From Clostridiales bacterium COT073_COT-073 (GTDB lineage: Bacteria; Bacillota; Clostridia; Lachnospirales; Vallitaleaceae): DNA of 57,411 nt. A program made the translations under genes and the position numbers. A model generated the notes under the pieces. The model saw only the letters and a list, made by a program, of their open reading frames with translations. It had not been told where the DNA came from and did not search any database. Within the stretch, counting starts at the first letter, position 1. Every line of letters starts with the position of its first letter. Location: NCBI GenBank assembly GCA_003858485.1, contig RQYD01000021.1, positions 1 through 57,411 on the forward strand, read 5' to 3'. Shown here one piece after another: positions 43,997 to 53,529 of this stretch.

Positions 43997-44842
43997 TTAA
44001 AAGTAAATATCATCCATATCAACAAATTCAGCGATCTCAGACATAATCTCCGTCACATCTGTCTCGGTTAAACCCAGCGTTTCCAGTGCCTCTGCATTAA
44101 AAGCATAGGCCATTCCGTCTGCCCCTAAATTAATCCCCATCATCATAATCAGATTATCTGCTAAGTGACAAATCATTGCCAGTTTTGGATTAATTTCAGC
44201 TTGTGCCGGGTCATGATGATGCCTGATGACTTCAACAATTTCCGCCGGCAAGTTCCAGCGCTCTGCCACCTGCGCACCCACCTCAGCATGGCTGATTCCA
44301 AATAGTTCCGTTTCTGCTTCAGAAAAGGCCATTCCTCTTTCCTCGACCAAAGCCATTACTTCATCCAGATTATTTTTGACATATTCATCCAAAATAACCT
44401 TACCGACATCTTTAAGCAGACCGGCAGTATATGCCAAATCAACCTCTTTAAAACCACTCTTTTTAGCAATTAACTGAGCAGTCATAGCTGATAATTGAGA
44501 TTGCCGCCACAGCGCTTCCTTCCCTAAGTCATAACCGCCTAATTCTTTAGACATCATCGGGCCAACTGTTACAGAAAAGACCATCGACTTAACAGTCCTC
44601 AAGCCCAGCAGGATAACTGCATCCTCAATTGTTTTAATTTCTCTCCGCCCCCGATAAAAAGCCGAATTAGCTACCCGCAGCAATTTAACGGTTAAGCCTT
44701 CATCGGTTCGAATAACTTCTTTAATTGTCCCCACTTTTACTTCCGGATCATCCATCATTCGCAGCAGTTTGACCATAGTAGCCGGAAATGCGGGAATATG
44801 ATTGACCTTTTGTAAAATTTCTTCCATTGTTATTTTTTTCAT
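43997..44842 (-). CDS. HDOD domain signalling protein
   Basis: 281 residues with an HDOD domain over about 10-210: IPAFPATMVKLLRMMDDPEV, TVKLLRVANSAFY, TIEDAVILLGLRTVKSMVFS, LLKDVGKVILDEY, EVGAQVAERWNLPAEIVEVI and HHHDPAQAE. HDOD is related to HD phosphohydrolases but usually lacks the full metal site and is thought to act in signalling. It lies 11 bases upstream of the histidine kinase and is probably cotranscribed with the two-component pair. Confidence 0.9.
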   Translation of the reverse strand: MKKITMEEILQKVNHIPAFPATMVKLLRMMDDPEVKVGTIKEVIRTDEGLTVKLLRVANSAFYRGRREIKTIEDAVILLGLRTVKSMVFSVTVGPMMSKELGGYDLGKEALWRQSQLSAMTAQLIAKKSGFKEVDLAYTAGLLKDVGKVILDEYVKNNLDEVMALVEERGMAFSEAETELFGISHAEVGAQVAERWNLPAEIVEVIRHHHDPAQAEINPKLAMICHLADNLIMMMGINLGADGMAYAFNAEALETLGLTETDVTEIMSEIAEFVDMDDIYF

Positions 44843-44999
44843 TTCTCACCTCTTTTGGTCGATAATGAATTTCATTTCAGATACCCTATGATTACTTTAT
44901 CATCTCTATGATATATTTACTGACAACTTAAATTAATTTTTTTAACTTTCTTTTATCCTCAGAAGCCATCTTTTTCTTTTTAAGGATTGCCTCAAACAA

Positions 45000-45133
45000 A
45001 AGACCAACTCTCTCCTCACATAGAAGTCCAAACATATTTCAATAAAATCTGTAGTCCAACTTTCAAAGCAGTAATTATTTAGCTCTCTTAAAAATGGACA
45101 ACACCAAAAAAGGCAGTCAGGAAGTTGAGTCAA
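45000..45133 (-). repeat. dispersed intergenic repeat, copy 3 (divergent)
   Basis: On the minus strand from 45133: GACTCAACTTCCTGACTGCC followed by TTTTTTGGTG, corresponding to CTCAACTTTCCCACAGTCTT in the copies at 55437 and 57317. It is more decayed than those copies. The remaining gap to 45244 holds no gene. Confidence 0.45.
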
Positions 45134-45244
45134 TTATATTTTACTTTATTTATCGGCTCTTTTCAAGTCTTTTATTCGTATTTTCGATGATAAGCCTATT
45201 TTTTTTCGTTTTTTTTCGGTTCGTTGTTTATTTTCATATTTTTC

Positions 45245-45273
45245 TTTACATTTTTGCTTTCTTCCTATATAAT
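45245..45273 (+). promoter_or_regulatory. promoter of the SleB-like hydrolase gene
   Basis: -35 TTTACA (45245-45250), a 17-base spacer, and -10 TATAAT (45268-45273). The 140-base leader that follows contains an imperfect inverted repeat, AGTAAATGGA (45286-45295) with TTCCAATTTACT (about 45317-45328), which could be an operator or leader hairpin. Confidence 0.7.
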
Positions 45274-45417
45274 GACAAAATACTAAAGTAAATGGATTAC
45301 TCTTGGATAGATCATTCCAATTTACTTAGTTATCAACAGTTCAGAATACTCATATTCCAGAAAACCATCTATCACTATTACACTGCAACCAATCTGAACT
45401 GAAAAAAGGAGATTACT

Positions 45418-46509
45418 ATGAATAAAAAAAGAAAAGAACATTATTTGATTTTGTTGTTCTTGGTTATGCTGTTGTTTCAGATCAAAATTTGGGCTCAATC
45501 CCCAAACGATTCAACGGCTTCGGAAATTAAAGCTGAGTCTGTCAATCCGGCACAAGCAGAAATTCAATCAGCCACTGAAAATTCAGAGGCCGAAGCATCC
45601 GCCCAGCCAGAAACGCAGGTCGAAAACGAGCAAGACCAGAAAATGGATAATTCAGGTGAAACGAAAGATATGACCTGGGAATTGAAAGGCAGTACTGAGC
45701 CGGATAAAGCAACTAAGGACATTCTAGACACAATTTTAGCAGCACCATATATGCCGATCGATATTCTGGTCGGTGACCAATATCTGCTCACCAGCACAGA
45801 CGCATTTTCATTTTACGGGATTATTTATACTCCCCTGCGTCCAATTATTGATTTAGTACAAGGTTCAACCTTAAGCTGGGATCAGGAAGATTTACGGGCG
45901 GATATTACATTGCCGTTAAATGGCGGGGTAAAAAGTTTGTCTTTCTTTGCCAATTCAACATTTTACCTGAATGATGGTGTACTTACTTCCTTGCCATCAG
46001 CAACCTTACAAAAAGACGGAAAAATGATGATCCCACTTAATTTTATGACTGACCTGCTGGGAATTACCATGGAATATGACAGTGTTTACCACTTTGTCAA
46101 TCTAAACCTCGAAAATGTTTCGATTAATCCGGCTGTCCTGGAACATCGCTTTTATGGACCGGAAGAATTAAAAGCTTTTTCCCGTTTAATTTACAAAGAA
46201 GCCGGCGGTACTACCTATAAGGCCATGCATGCGGTAGCCAGTGTGGTTTTAAACCATGTTCGTCATCCACTTTACTCTAATACTTTATCCGGAGTAATTT
46301 TTGCTACTGCTCCCTCAGGGGCACCCCACTATACGCCAGCACATAAACCGGAATTTGCTTCAGTCATTCCAAATTATACCAGTGTCCTGGCTGCTAAATG
46401 GGTACTGCGTGGTGAAAATTCAATTGGCCAGGCCATTTATTTTAATACCAGGCCATTTAAAAACAAAACTATTTTAACAAAAATAAATGGCATTTATTTT
46501 TGTTATTAA
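45418..46509 (+). CDS. secreted SleB-type cell wall hydrolase with stalk domain
   Basis: 363 residues. A signal peptide (LILLFLVMLLFQIKIWA) is followed by a low-complexity Glu/Ala/Ser region (30-90). A copper-amine-oxidase N-like stalk domain (about 115-225: LRPIIDLVQGSTLSWDQE, KMMIPLNFMTDLLGI) precedes a SleB hydrolase domain (about 243-363: FSRLIYKEAGGTTYKAMHAV, SVVLNHVRHPLYSNTLSGVI) with the catalytic Glu in IYKEAGG. It should cut peptidoglycan outside the cell, either in spore germination or in vegetative wall turnover. It has its own promoter and a bidirectional terminator. Confidence 0.87.
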   Translation: MNKKRKEHYLILLFLVMLLFQIKIWAQSPNDSTASEIKAESVNPAQAEIQSATENSEAEASAQPETQVENEQDQKMDNSGETKDMTWELKGSTEPDKATKDILDTILAAPYMPIDILVGDQYLLTSTDAFSFYGIIYTPLRPIIDLVQGSTLSWDQEDLRADITLPLNGGVKSLSFFANSTFYLNDGVLTSLPSATLQKDGKMMIPLNFMTDLLGITMEYDSVYHFVNLNLENVSINPAVLEHRFYGPEELKAFSRLIYKEAGGTTYKAMHAVASVVLNHVRHPLYSNTLSGVIFATAPSGAPHYTPAHKPEFASVIPNYTSVLAAKWVLRGENSIGQAIYFNTRPFKNKTILTKINGIYFCY

Positions 46510-46616
46510 ATCCGTTTTCCACTGTCTTTTGACTCTGGACTGGCTAAAAGGCAATGTAGTCGAAACTTTGCCAGACAGTTAAAACAGGAAAAAAACAATT
46601 ATAAATAACCCAATAA

Positions 46617-46676
46617 AATGCTCTCTTCCAGGAAAGCAAAGTAAAACTTTGATCCCCGAAAGAGAGCATTTTTTAT
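46617..46676. terminator. bidirectional terminator
   Basis: AATGCTCTCTT (46617-46627) pairs with AAGAGAGCATT (46660-46670). T-runs follow on the plus strand (TTTTTT) and, more weakly, on the minus strand (TTTTATT). It serves the hydrolase gene and gpmA, which converge here. Confidence 0.85.
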
Positions 46677-46686
46677 TCCAAATTCA

Positions 46687-47430
46687 TTATTTGGCTTTCC
46701 CTTGATTCGCCACTGATTCCATTTTCTTTTTCAGTTCTTCCTGGTCTCCTAAATAATATTTATTAATCACCTTAAAGTCATTATCAAATTCATATACTAA
46801 AGGTACTCCGGTTGGAATATTAACTTTCATAATTTCTTCCGCTGTCATATTGTCAAAATATTTTACCAATGCTCTGAGCGAATTGCCATGGGCAGCTACC
46901 AGTACTCTTTTGCCGGCTAACATATCTTTTTTAATGACTTCTTCAAAAAATGGCACTGCTCTTTCAATGGTTTCTTTCAAGCTCTCAGTTAATGGCAAAT
47001 CCTTGGCATCTTCATTACGATAAGCTGCTTGATTGCGTGGATTTCTTTCATCCTCAACTTCCAATGCCGGTGGCATTACATCAAAGGAACGTCTCCAAAT
47101 AGTTACTTGTTCCTCACCATATTTAGCAGCAGTTTCTGATTTATTTAATCCTTGCAGAGCACCATAATGTCTTTCGTTCAGTCTCCAGGTTTTATGTACC
47201 GGTAACCATTCTCTGTCCATTTCTTCCAAAATATGATTTAAGGTGTGAATTGCTCTTTTCAAATAACTGGTATAGCAAACATCAAAATCATATCCACCTT
47301 CGCGTAAAAGTCTGCCACCCTCTTTGGCTTCTTCTCTGCCTAAGTCAGTTAAATCTACATCCATCCAACCGGTGAATAGATTTTTTAAATTCCATTCGCT
47401 TTGGCCATGTCTTACTAAAACTAATTTCAT
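46687..47430 (-). CDS. gpmA: 2,3-bisphosphoglycerate-dependent phosphoglycerate mutase
   Basis: Glycolytic interconversion of 3- and 2-phosphoglycerate. 247 residues from [20 protein letters not shown], where the His in RHGQ is phosphorylated. [20 protein letters not shown] and [17 protein letters not shown] (second catalytic His) complete the dPGM pattern. The 32 codons upstream are rejected: GGAGG sits 8 bases before this ATG. Single gene. Confidence 0.96.
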   Translation of the reverse strand: MKLVLVRHGQSEWNLKNLFTGWMDVDLTDLGREEAKEGGRLLREGGYDFDVCYTSYLKRAIHTLNHILEEMDREWLPVHKTWRLNERHYGALQGLNKSETAAKYGEEQVTIWRRSFDVMPPALEVEDERNPRNQAAYRNEDAKDLPLTESLKETIERAVPFFEEVIKKDMLAGKRVLVAAHGNSLRALVKYFDNMTAEEIMKVNIPTGVPLVYEFDNDFKVINKYYLGDQEELKKKMESVANQGKAK

Positions 47431-47600
47431 TAAATTTTCCTCCGTTTTGGTCTTTTTCCTAATTCTTGCGGATGCTTGCTCAACAGGCAGCCGGTATAAA
47501 TTATGAAAGGTTTGTCCTATCGTCATTAGTATATCTAAATTTTATCAAAAAATCAAGGCCAGTTTTCGCAATCTGTTGAATTTTCATTTTTCTTATAACT

Positions 47601-48041
47601 TCATTCAATTAAAGCAGTGGCTATCTGTTCCAGTAAAACCCAGCGCATTAATTGATGAGGGTAGGTCATTGCTCCAAACGATAACTCCTGATTAGCCCGC
47701 TGAATCACTGCCGGTGCCAAGCCCAAACTGCCCCCAATAATAAAACAAAGTCTGTCCTGTTGCAGCTGCTTCTTAAATTTATTCTGTTCAAAAGCCGGTC
47801 CTTCCAAAGTTAAGGCAACCACATAATCTTCGTCTTTAATAAAACGCAGAATTTTTTCCCCTTCTTTTCGTTTTACCTCAGCCTTTTCCTTTTCTGACAG
47901 ATTTTCCGGACATTTCTCATCATTGACTGAAATTATCTCAATCTTTTGATGATGCTGGATTGTTGCAATTTTTAGATTTATTGCTTTTTTTATATACTCC
48001 TCTTTAATTGTACCTACTCCGATAATTTTAATCATTTTCAA
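47601..48041 (-). CDS. rlmH: 23S rRNA (pseudouridine-1915 N3)-methyltransferase RlmH, C-terminus truncated
   Basis: SPOUT methyltransferase acting on helix 69 of 23S rRNA. MIKIIGVGTIKEEY, VVALTLEGPAFE, CFIIGGSLGLAPAVI and SFGAMTYPHQLMRWVLLEQI are family motifs. The frame ends ...TALIE at 146 residues. The family normally continues about ten more residues with G..YH(K/R). The codons after the TGA stop (47601-47603) read SYKKNE, similar to that ending, so TGA probably replaced a sense codon such as GGA. Activity is uncertain. Confidence 0.85.
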   Translation of the reverse strand: MKMIKIIGVGTIKEEYIKKAINLKIATIQHHQKIEIISVNDEKCPENLSEKEKAEVKRKEGEKILRFIKDEDYVVALTLEGPAFEQNKFKKQLQQDRLCFIIGGSLGLAPAVIQRANQELSFGAMTYPHQLMRWVLLEQIATALIE

Positions 48042-48219
48042 TTGTCTTTCTTCTTTTAAAATATTAGATCAGTTTATCATATTTTTACTAAAATTTCATG
48101 CCATTTTTTCTTTACTGTTTTCTTTCTTTATATTATAATATAGAAGTTTCAAAATAAGAAGGAAAAAATTCTTTTTTGTAAACTTAGCTTAAGGTTAACA
48201 TCAGCACAGGAGGTCAACT

Positions 48220-48501
48220 ATGTATTCCTTAATGTCAAGATTTTACTCTGAAGTCTTTCCACTTACTTTGGATAAAGTATCATTTGCTCAAAAATCTACT
48301 TTTTGGGGAAAAGCATACCGGATTTTAGATGTCGGCTGTTCAACTGGTGATCTATGTATGGCTTTGGCCAGAATTGGACATCAAATGACAGGAATTGATT
48401 TAGACGAGAGTATGATTCAAATGGCAGCCAATTCGGCACAAAATTATCCAGAGTTAACTATTGATTATCAGCAAATGGATATCATGACTTCATCTTCATA
48501 G
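48220..48501 (+). pseudogene. truncated SAM-dependent methyltransferase
   Basis: 93 codons from MYSLMSRFYSEVF with a good AGGAGG site. The SAM-binding motif I is present (RILDVGCSTGDLCMALARIG), then TGIDLDESMIQMAA and IDYQQMDIM, after which the frame stops. The substrate half, some 150 residues in relatives, is absent from the following sequence in any frame. Hence a broken gene, though expression signals remain. Confidence 0.75.
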
Positions 48502-49558
48502 CTACACTGCTGATATAAATCAATCAAAACAACGAGAATAGCCGCCTCACTTCATCCGAGACGGCTATATTTCCATATTCAATTTTTTCATTTGTTTCCT
48601 TTCTGCGAATTAACAGTAGTTTTCCAACAATCAATGGTTTTTTCCCCTATGCCAGCATCCATCCGAAAATCTATTTCCATTTTTTATTATGGTATTATCC
48701 TAATCATTAATTTGAGATTGTGCTTATGCATAACGCAGAATATTTCTTTACATATTCTTTGTATTGATTGTATCGTTTCCTCTTTTGCTACCTGAATTAT
48801 CACTAATTCATTTTCTCAAAACAGAGATCTCATAAAATCTTTCTTTACAAATTTTATAAAATTAATGTCAAGAAAACTAATTCCTGTTTCATTATCAAGT
48901 ATTCTGCTTGGCACTAATACATTTTAGATTCTGTAGAATAAAAGCATTCCAAGTCTTTTCGATGATCCATGACTCTTTTCATATGCTCTTCCGGATATTA
49001 ATATCCTTGCCTATTAACGTTTAAAACCAAACATTATCATCTTTTTGCGATTGCCCTGATTGACTGATCTTAAATGCAATCGGTATTCCCTCGCATATGT
49101 ATTGATAATCAAACACTCCAAAAGTCGAAAGGTACAATAATCATCCTTCAGGATTTTACTGCTTCAACATATCAGACATTTTCTTTACATCTCCTCGGTT
49201 TCTCTTGAAAGTAACAAAGAGGAGTTAAATCACTGCTCTGATGTACCTAGTTTGGAGCTTTTTCATGAACATCACTCCTTTCCGGTCATTTCGTCCCTTC
49301 ATTTTTAACTGACATTTGTTGGTTACATTTCTCAAATCATCATATAACACTTACTACAACATTATATAATTTATTTGATAAGAACATTCCGGAGCTGTTC
49401 TTTGATAGTATATTACAACACAAAACCCAAAATGTCAATCCCTTTTTTCAAATTTTATCATTAATTTATCTTTTATTATTTTTAATACAAATAATCAGAA
49501 TATTCTGTTTTTGATAAATAGATTTGCATTAACCCCCAATCTTCCGGCAAGCGACAAT
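48502..49558. other. 1.06-kb non-coding, probably decayed region
   Basis: No ORF here has plausible composition or a ribosome site. A hairpin (48538-48568, ATAGCCGCCTC with GAGACGGCTAT) closes the methyltransferase fragment. On the minus strand between about 49260 and 48841, scattered frames such as HRKDLECFYSTESK faintly recall transposase C-termini but are broken by many stops. Confidence 0.5.
48538..48572 (+). terminator. hairpin terminator
   Basis: ATAGCCGCCTC (48538-48548) with GAGACGGCTAT (48558-48568), followed by a short ATTTCC. Confidence 0.55.
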
Positions 49559-49590
49559 AATTAAACCGCCGGCAAGCCGACGGTTTAATT
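49559..49590. repeat. 32-base near-perfect palindrome
   Basis: AATTAAACCG...CGGTTTAATT with an inner GGC-AA-GCC. It lies 117 bases after hppA. Without a T-run it may be a terminator variant or a protein-binding site. Confidence 0.6.
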
Positions 49591-49706
49591 ATAAAATAGC
49601 AGTTTCCAAATTTTGCTTTTATATCTGAAAAATCATTTCTTTAATATCGGCTTTTCTGCTTTCCAGTTCAATTAAAAACCAGAAGCCAGACTTTCCCTGA
49701 CAATGC

Positions 49707-51878
49707 TTAGAAATTAAAGAAACTGAATAAATTATATTTTCCAAAAACTGAAACCAATATTAAAGAAATCACAGACATGATCTTAATTAAAATATCCAGT
49801 GACGGACCAACTGTATCTTTCAAAGGATCGCCCACTGTATCACCAACAACGGTAGAGGAGTGAACTTCACTGCCCTTCCCATGTCCCTTTACTCCACCGG
49901 ATTCAACCAATTTCTTGGCATTATCCCAGGCGCCACCACTATTGGCTGTAAATAATGCCAGCATGATGGCTGATAAAGTCGTTCCAATCAGCAAGCCGCC
50001 AACAAAGTTAGCACCAAAGATAAAACCTGCAACAATTGGGATCAGAACGGAAATCATTGCCGGATATTTCATTTCTTTTAATGCACCCTCTGAGGAAATT
50101 TCAATACAGGTCTTATAATCCGGTTTTTGACTGCCATCTAAAATTCCAGGATATTCTTTAAATTGACGGCGAACCTCAGCCACCATTTTACCGGCTGCCT
50201 TGGCTACCGCTTCAATTAACAAGCCCGAGAAATAGAACGGAAGAGCTGCTCCCACCAAAGCACCTGCCAAAGTATGAGTATCGATCATATTCAGCACCAA
50301 ATTAAAACCATTGACATCTCCAGGATTAGCTTGTGAATAAAGGAAGGAGGCCAGTAAGGATAATGCTGCCAAAGAGGCTGAGCCAATCGCAAAGCCTTTA
50401 CCAATAGCAGCGGTGGTATTACCAACAGAATCCAGTTTATCGGTAATTTCACGCACTTGCGGTTCCAATTTACTCATTTCACTAATACCACCGGCATTAT
50501 CAGCAATCGGACCATAAGTGTCAACGGAAACGGTAGCTGCTACAAATGACAACATACCGATCGCCGCCATAGCCACCCCATAAAGTCCGGCAAAAGCATT
50601 GGCTGCTAAAGTAGCCAGTGCCAGCACTAATACTGGCAGAAAAGCCGATTTCATACCAACTGAAAGGCCTTCTGTAATTGTCAGAGCTGTTCCCTCCAAA
50701 GAAGCCTGAGCAATATCTTTGGTCGGTTTATAATCATAAGAAGTATAATATTCTGCTAAAAAGCCAATAATAATTCCAGCTGCAATTCCGGCAATTGCAG
50801 AAAACCAAGGTGACATCGCACCCAGACGAAATCCCAGCGGAGTCATATCTGCTCCCTGAAAAACCAAATAAGTTAAAGCCCCGGTTCCAATCACAGTTAA
50901 GCCAGCCGAAATCCAGGTTGCATAATTCAATTCCTTATGCGGCTCTTCTGATATATTTCTGACTAATAAGGATAAAATACCAATAACACAGCTGATCAAG
51001 CCAACGGCTGCAAACATAATCGGGAACATAATCAGAGTTCTGGCTACGTCAGCCGGAAAACTCATGCCATCAACTCCACTTTGAGTGTAGAAAAAGTAAG
51101 CTGCCAATACTCCCGCCGAAATAACTGAACCCACAAACGATTCCAATAAATCAGCACCCAGGCCGGCAACATCACCCACATTATCACCCACATTATCAGC
51201 AATGGTAGCTGGATTACGTGGATCGTCTTCCGGAATGTGAGCTTCCGTTTTGCCCACCAGATCAGCGCCCATATCTGCTGCCTTGGTGTAAATACCACCA
51301 CCAACCCGGTCAAACATGGCAATAATCGAACAACCCAAGGCATAACCGGAAATGGTCATAGTGAACGGAATAAAGTTGATACCCAGCCAGTTATCCACAA
51401 TCACTAACTGCTCCGGACTTAACTGCCCCAATAATTCACCAAATACAACATAGACAATGCCTAATCCTAAAAGTGCAAAGCCGCCAACTGAAAGTCCCAT
51501 CACTGAGCCACCCTGAAATGCAACTTTTAAGGTCTTGCCTAAGCTCTTGGTTTCGCGGGCCCGGTTTGACACTCTGACATTGGAAATGGTGGCAATTTTC
51601 ATACCAATAAAACCAGCCGTTCCACTCATGGTTGCTCCCAGTAAAAATGCAACACCAACATACCATTGAACTACTACACCCAAAACCACCGCAATTACCA
51701 CTGCAATTTTAGCAATCACTTTATATTCATGATTGATAAAAGCAGAGGCTCCGATTTGAATAGCTTCAGCAATTTCTTTCATCAGATCAGTACCTGAGTC
51801 AAGTTTTTTAACTGAATAAAAATTATAGGTAGCCAGCCCTAATGCCATCGCTACCGCTGCAAACAACAAAATATACAT
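49707..51878 (-). CDS. hppA: membrane-bound ion-pumping pyrophosphatase
   Basis: Hydrolyses pyrophosphate and pumps H+ or Na+. 723 residues with about sixteen membrane helices. The substrate loops are ADMGADLVGKTEAHIPEDDP, ADNVGDNVGDVAGLGADLL and, near the C-terminus, HSSTVVGDTVGDPLKDT. The segment GNTTAAIGKGFAIGSA has Ala where K+-independent enzymes have Lys, which predicts the K+-dependent class; in anaerobes many of these pump Na+, but the ion is not settled by this view. AAGGAGG precedes the start. It is flanked by long non-coding regions and transcribed alone. Confidence 0.95.
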   Translation of the reverse strand: MYILLFAAVAMALGLATYNFYSVKKLDSGTDLMKEIAEAIQIGASAFINHEYKVIAKIAVVIAVVLGVVVQWYVGVAFLLGATMSGTAGFIGMKIATISNVRVSNRARETKSLGKTLKVAFQGGSVMGLSVGGFALLGLGIVYVVFGELLGQLSPEQLVIVDNWLGINFIPFTMTISGYALGCSIIAMFDRVGGGIYTKAADMGADLVGKTEAHIPEDDPRNPATIADNVGDNVGDVAGLGADLLESFVGSVISAGVLAAYFFYTQSGVDGMSFPADVARTLIMFPIMFAAVGLISCVIGILSLLVRNISEEPHKELNYATWISAGLTVIGTGALTYLVFQGADMTPLGFRLGAMSPWFSAIAGIAAGIIIGFLAEYYTSYDYKPTKDIAQASLEGTALTITEGLSVGMKSAFLPVLVLALATLAANAFAGLYGVAMAAIGMLSFVAATVSVDTYGPIADNAGGISEMSKLEPQVREITDKLDSVGNTTAAIGKGFAIGSASLAALSLLASFLYSQANPGDVNGFNLVLNMIDTHTLAGALVGAALPFYFSGLLIEAVAKAAGKMVAEVRRQFKEYPGILDGSQKPDYKTCIEISSEGALKEMKYPAMISVLIPIVAGFIFGANFVGGLLIGTTLSAIMLALFTANSGGAWDNAKKLVESGGVKGHGKGSEVHSSTVVGDTVGDPLKDTVGPSLDILIKIMSVISLILVSVFGKYNLFSFFNF

Positions 51879-51900
51879 AATTTCCTCCTTTGTATATTGG

Positions 51901-52246
51901 TTTTGTTCGCCCTTGAATCCTCAATCCCACAGAGGGTTTAAGGAACGCAACAAAAATTGTAAAACACTTAAATTTTTTTCCAAAAAATCTTTTTAAGTAT
52001 ATCACATTTTAAATAAATATTATATATCTTTTAGCCATAAATTTATTTTTCTCTATTTTAATGGTTTATTAATATATTTTTTGTATATTTTGTCTAAGAA
52101 CAATTGTTTAAGATTTGTTCACAGTCATCTTTCTCCCTATTTCCGGGTTTTTCTTACTTTATCCAGCCACTCCTGGACTTCGATATATTTTTTCAATAGC
52201 CTCTCCAAAATAATATAGACTTCCAAAATATCAAAATAAAAAAACA
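51901..52246. other. intergenic region upstream of hppA
   Basis: AT-rich, with no ORF that I can support. It should hold the hppA promoter (minus strand), but no strong hexamer pair stands out. Confidence 0.4.
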
Positions 52247-52281
52247 AAAGGAAAGCCTCTCTTGCGATATCGCTTTCCTTT
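52240..52281 (-). terminator. Rho-independent terminator
   Basis: AAAGGAAAGC (52247-52256) with GCTTTCCTTT (52272-52281). On the minus strand TTGTTTTTTTATTTT follows. It ends the first DUF5684 transcript. Confidence 0.87.
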
Positions 52282-52373
52282 AATCTTTATATACAAATAC
52301 CTAAAAATACTTATTGCCCGATTTAAAGGGATTTGTTTTCATTTAACATTCAAAACAATTGATTTCCTGACTT

Positions 52374-53129
52374 CTATTGTGGATGGTTTTGATTCCAATT
52401 ATTAACTTGATCTTGTGAACCATTCACCGGTTGGCCCTGAAAACCACCTTGCGGGCCATTCATCGGCTGGCCTTGAAAATCACCTTGTGGTCCATTCATC
52501 GGTTGGCCTTGAAAGCCACCTTGTGGTCCATTCATCGGTTGGCCTTGAAAGCCTCCTTGCGGGCCATTCATCGGTTGACCTTGGAAACCTCCTTGCGGGC
52601 CATTCATCGGCTGTCCCGGATATGGCTGACCATACATCGGTTGTCCCGGATTAACCGGTCGTCTGTTGGAAAACATATCCCAGGGTGCCGGAAAGCCTCC
52701 CATTGGCGGAACATTTGGGTTCAGATAACCATAACCATCATAAATTCCTAAATAACGAGCATCACCAAAGGCTAAAATCATAAAAAAGATCGCCGGCAAG
52801 AAGAAAAGACCGATCATAAAGCCGGTATCCTTACCAAAGCTCTTAGCCAGCTTATAACATGTCATTAAAGAATAGGCCAGCACAATCAGTGGACCAATGA
52901 TCGGAATCGGACCGGCTAAGCCGATCAAAAAGAACCATCCATTGCCCCAGGCAATTTTGGTCAGTGTATATGCATTAAGAAACGGTACCAATGACTTCCA
53001 GCCATCTTCACCGGCTTTTTCAAATACTTTCCACCAGGCGACGATCACCACCAGCACTATGGCTATAATTAATATGATCCAGAATCCCATTGCAGCTGCA
53101 AATATGCTCCAAGCAGCATTATCACTCAT
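52374..53129 (-). CDS. DUF5684 membrane protein with Gln/Gly/Pro repeats
   Basis: 251 residues. The N-terminal 125 residues are a DUF5684 domain with four membrane segments: WWKVFEKAGEDGWKSLVPFL, KIAWGNGWFFLIGLAGPIPI, KSFGKDTGFMIGLFFLP. The C-terminal 90 residues consist mainly of a 12-residue repeat, MNGPQGGFQGQP, in about five copies (52424-52620), a soluble low-complexity tail. The domain function is unknown. It resembles the next gene in layout, so the two are probably paralogues. A terminator follows each. Confidence 0.85.
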   Translation of the reverse strand: MSDNAAWSIFAAAMGFWIILIIAIVLVVIVAWWKVFEKAGEDGWKSLVPFLNAYTLTKIAWGNGWFFLIGLAGPIPIIGPLIVLAYSLMTCYKLAKSFGKDTGFMIGLFFLPAIFFMILAFGDARYLGIYDGYGYLNPNVPPMGGFPAPWDMFSNRRPVNPGQPMYGQPYPGQPMNGPQGGFQGQPMNGPQGGFQGQPMNGPQGGFQGQPMNGPQGDFQGQPMNGPQGGFQGQPVNGSQDQVNNWNQNHPQ

Positions 53130-53477
53130 TATAAATCTCCTTTTCTCTTTTATGTTAATGGATATTCATGCTGTCATCTCCGGGATCAACTAACTGCCTA
53201 TCTGAAACACCAAGCCTTCCCATCAATGACCATTACATATTTTTCATTTCCGCCAATTATATCATGCTTTTTATTACAATTCAAGCTCTCGTTTATATAA
53301 ATTTAAAATAAATTTAAAATATAAATTTAAAAGTACTATATTCAAAATTTAAAAAAGTTGTGGCTGTGTTTTAAGATTTTAATTCAGGATATAAGATAGA
53401 ATCCTTGTAATATACTACAATCCCTTGTATGAAATCTATATTTTGCAGCAACTCCCTTCTAAAATCATAAAAAAACC

Positions 53478-53506
53478 GCTGCACCGAATCAAAATTCCGG
53501 TGCAGC
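53478..53506 (-). terminator. Rho-independent terminator
   Basis: GCTGCACCG (53478-53486) with CGGTGCAGC (53498-53506). On the minus strand GGTTTTTTTATG follows. Confidence 0.87.
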
Positions 53507-53529
53507 TGTCTTTAACGACAAATATTATT

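Noticed and set aside
48841-49260. Possible decayed transposase on the minus strand
   Set aside because: Only a weak likeness over about 15 residues and many stops; not enough to name a family.
52424-52620. Regular 36-base tandem repeats that could suggest a CRISPR array
   Set aside because: The repeats have no unique spacers and encode an in-frame protein tail.
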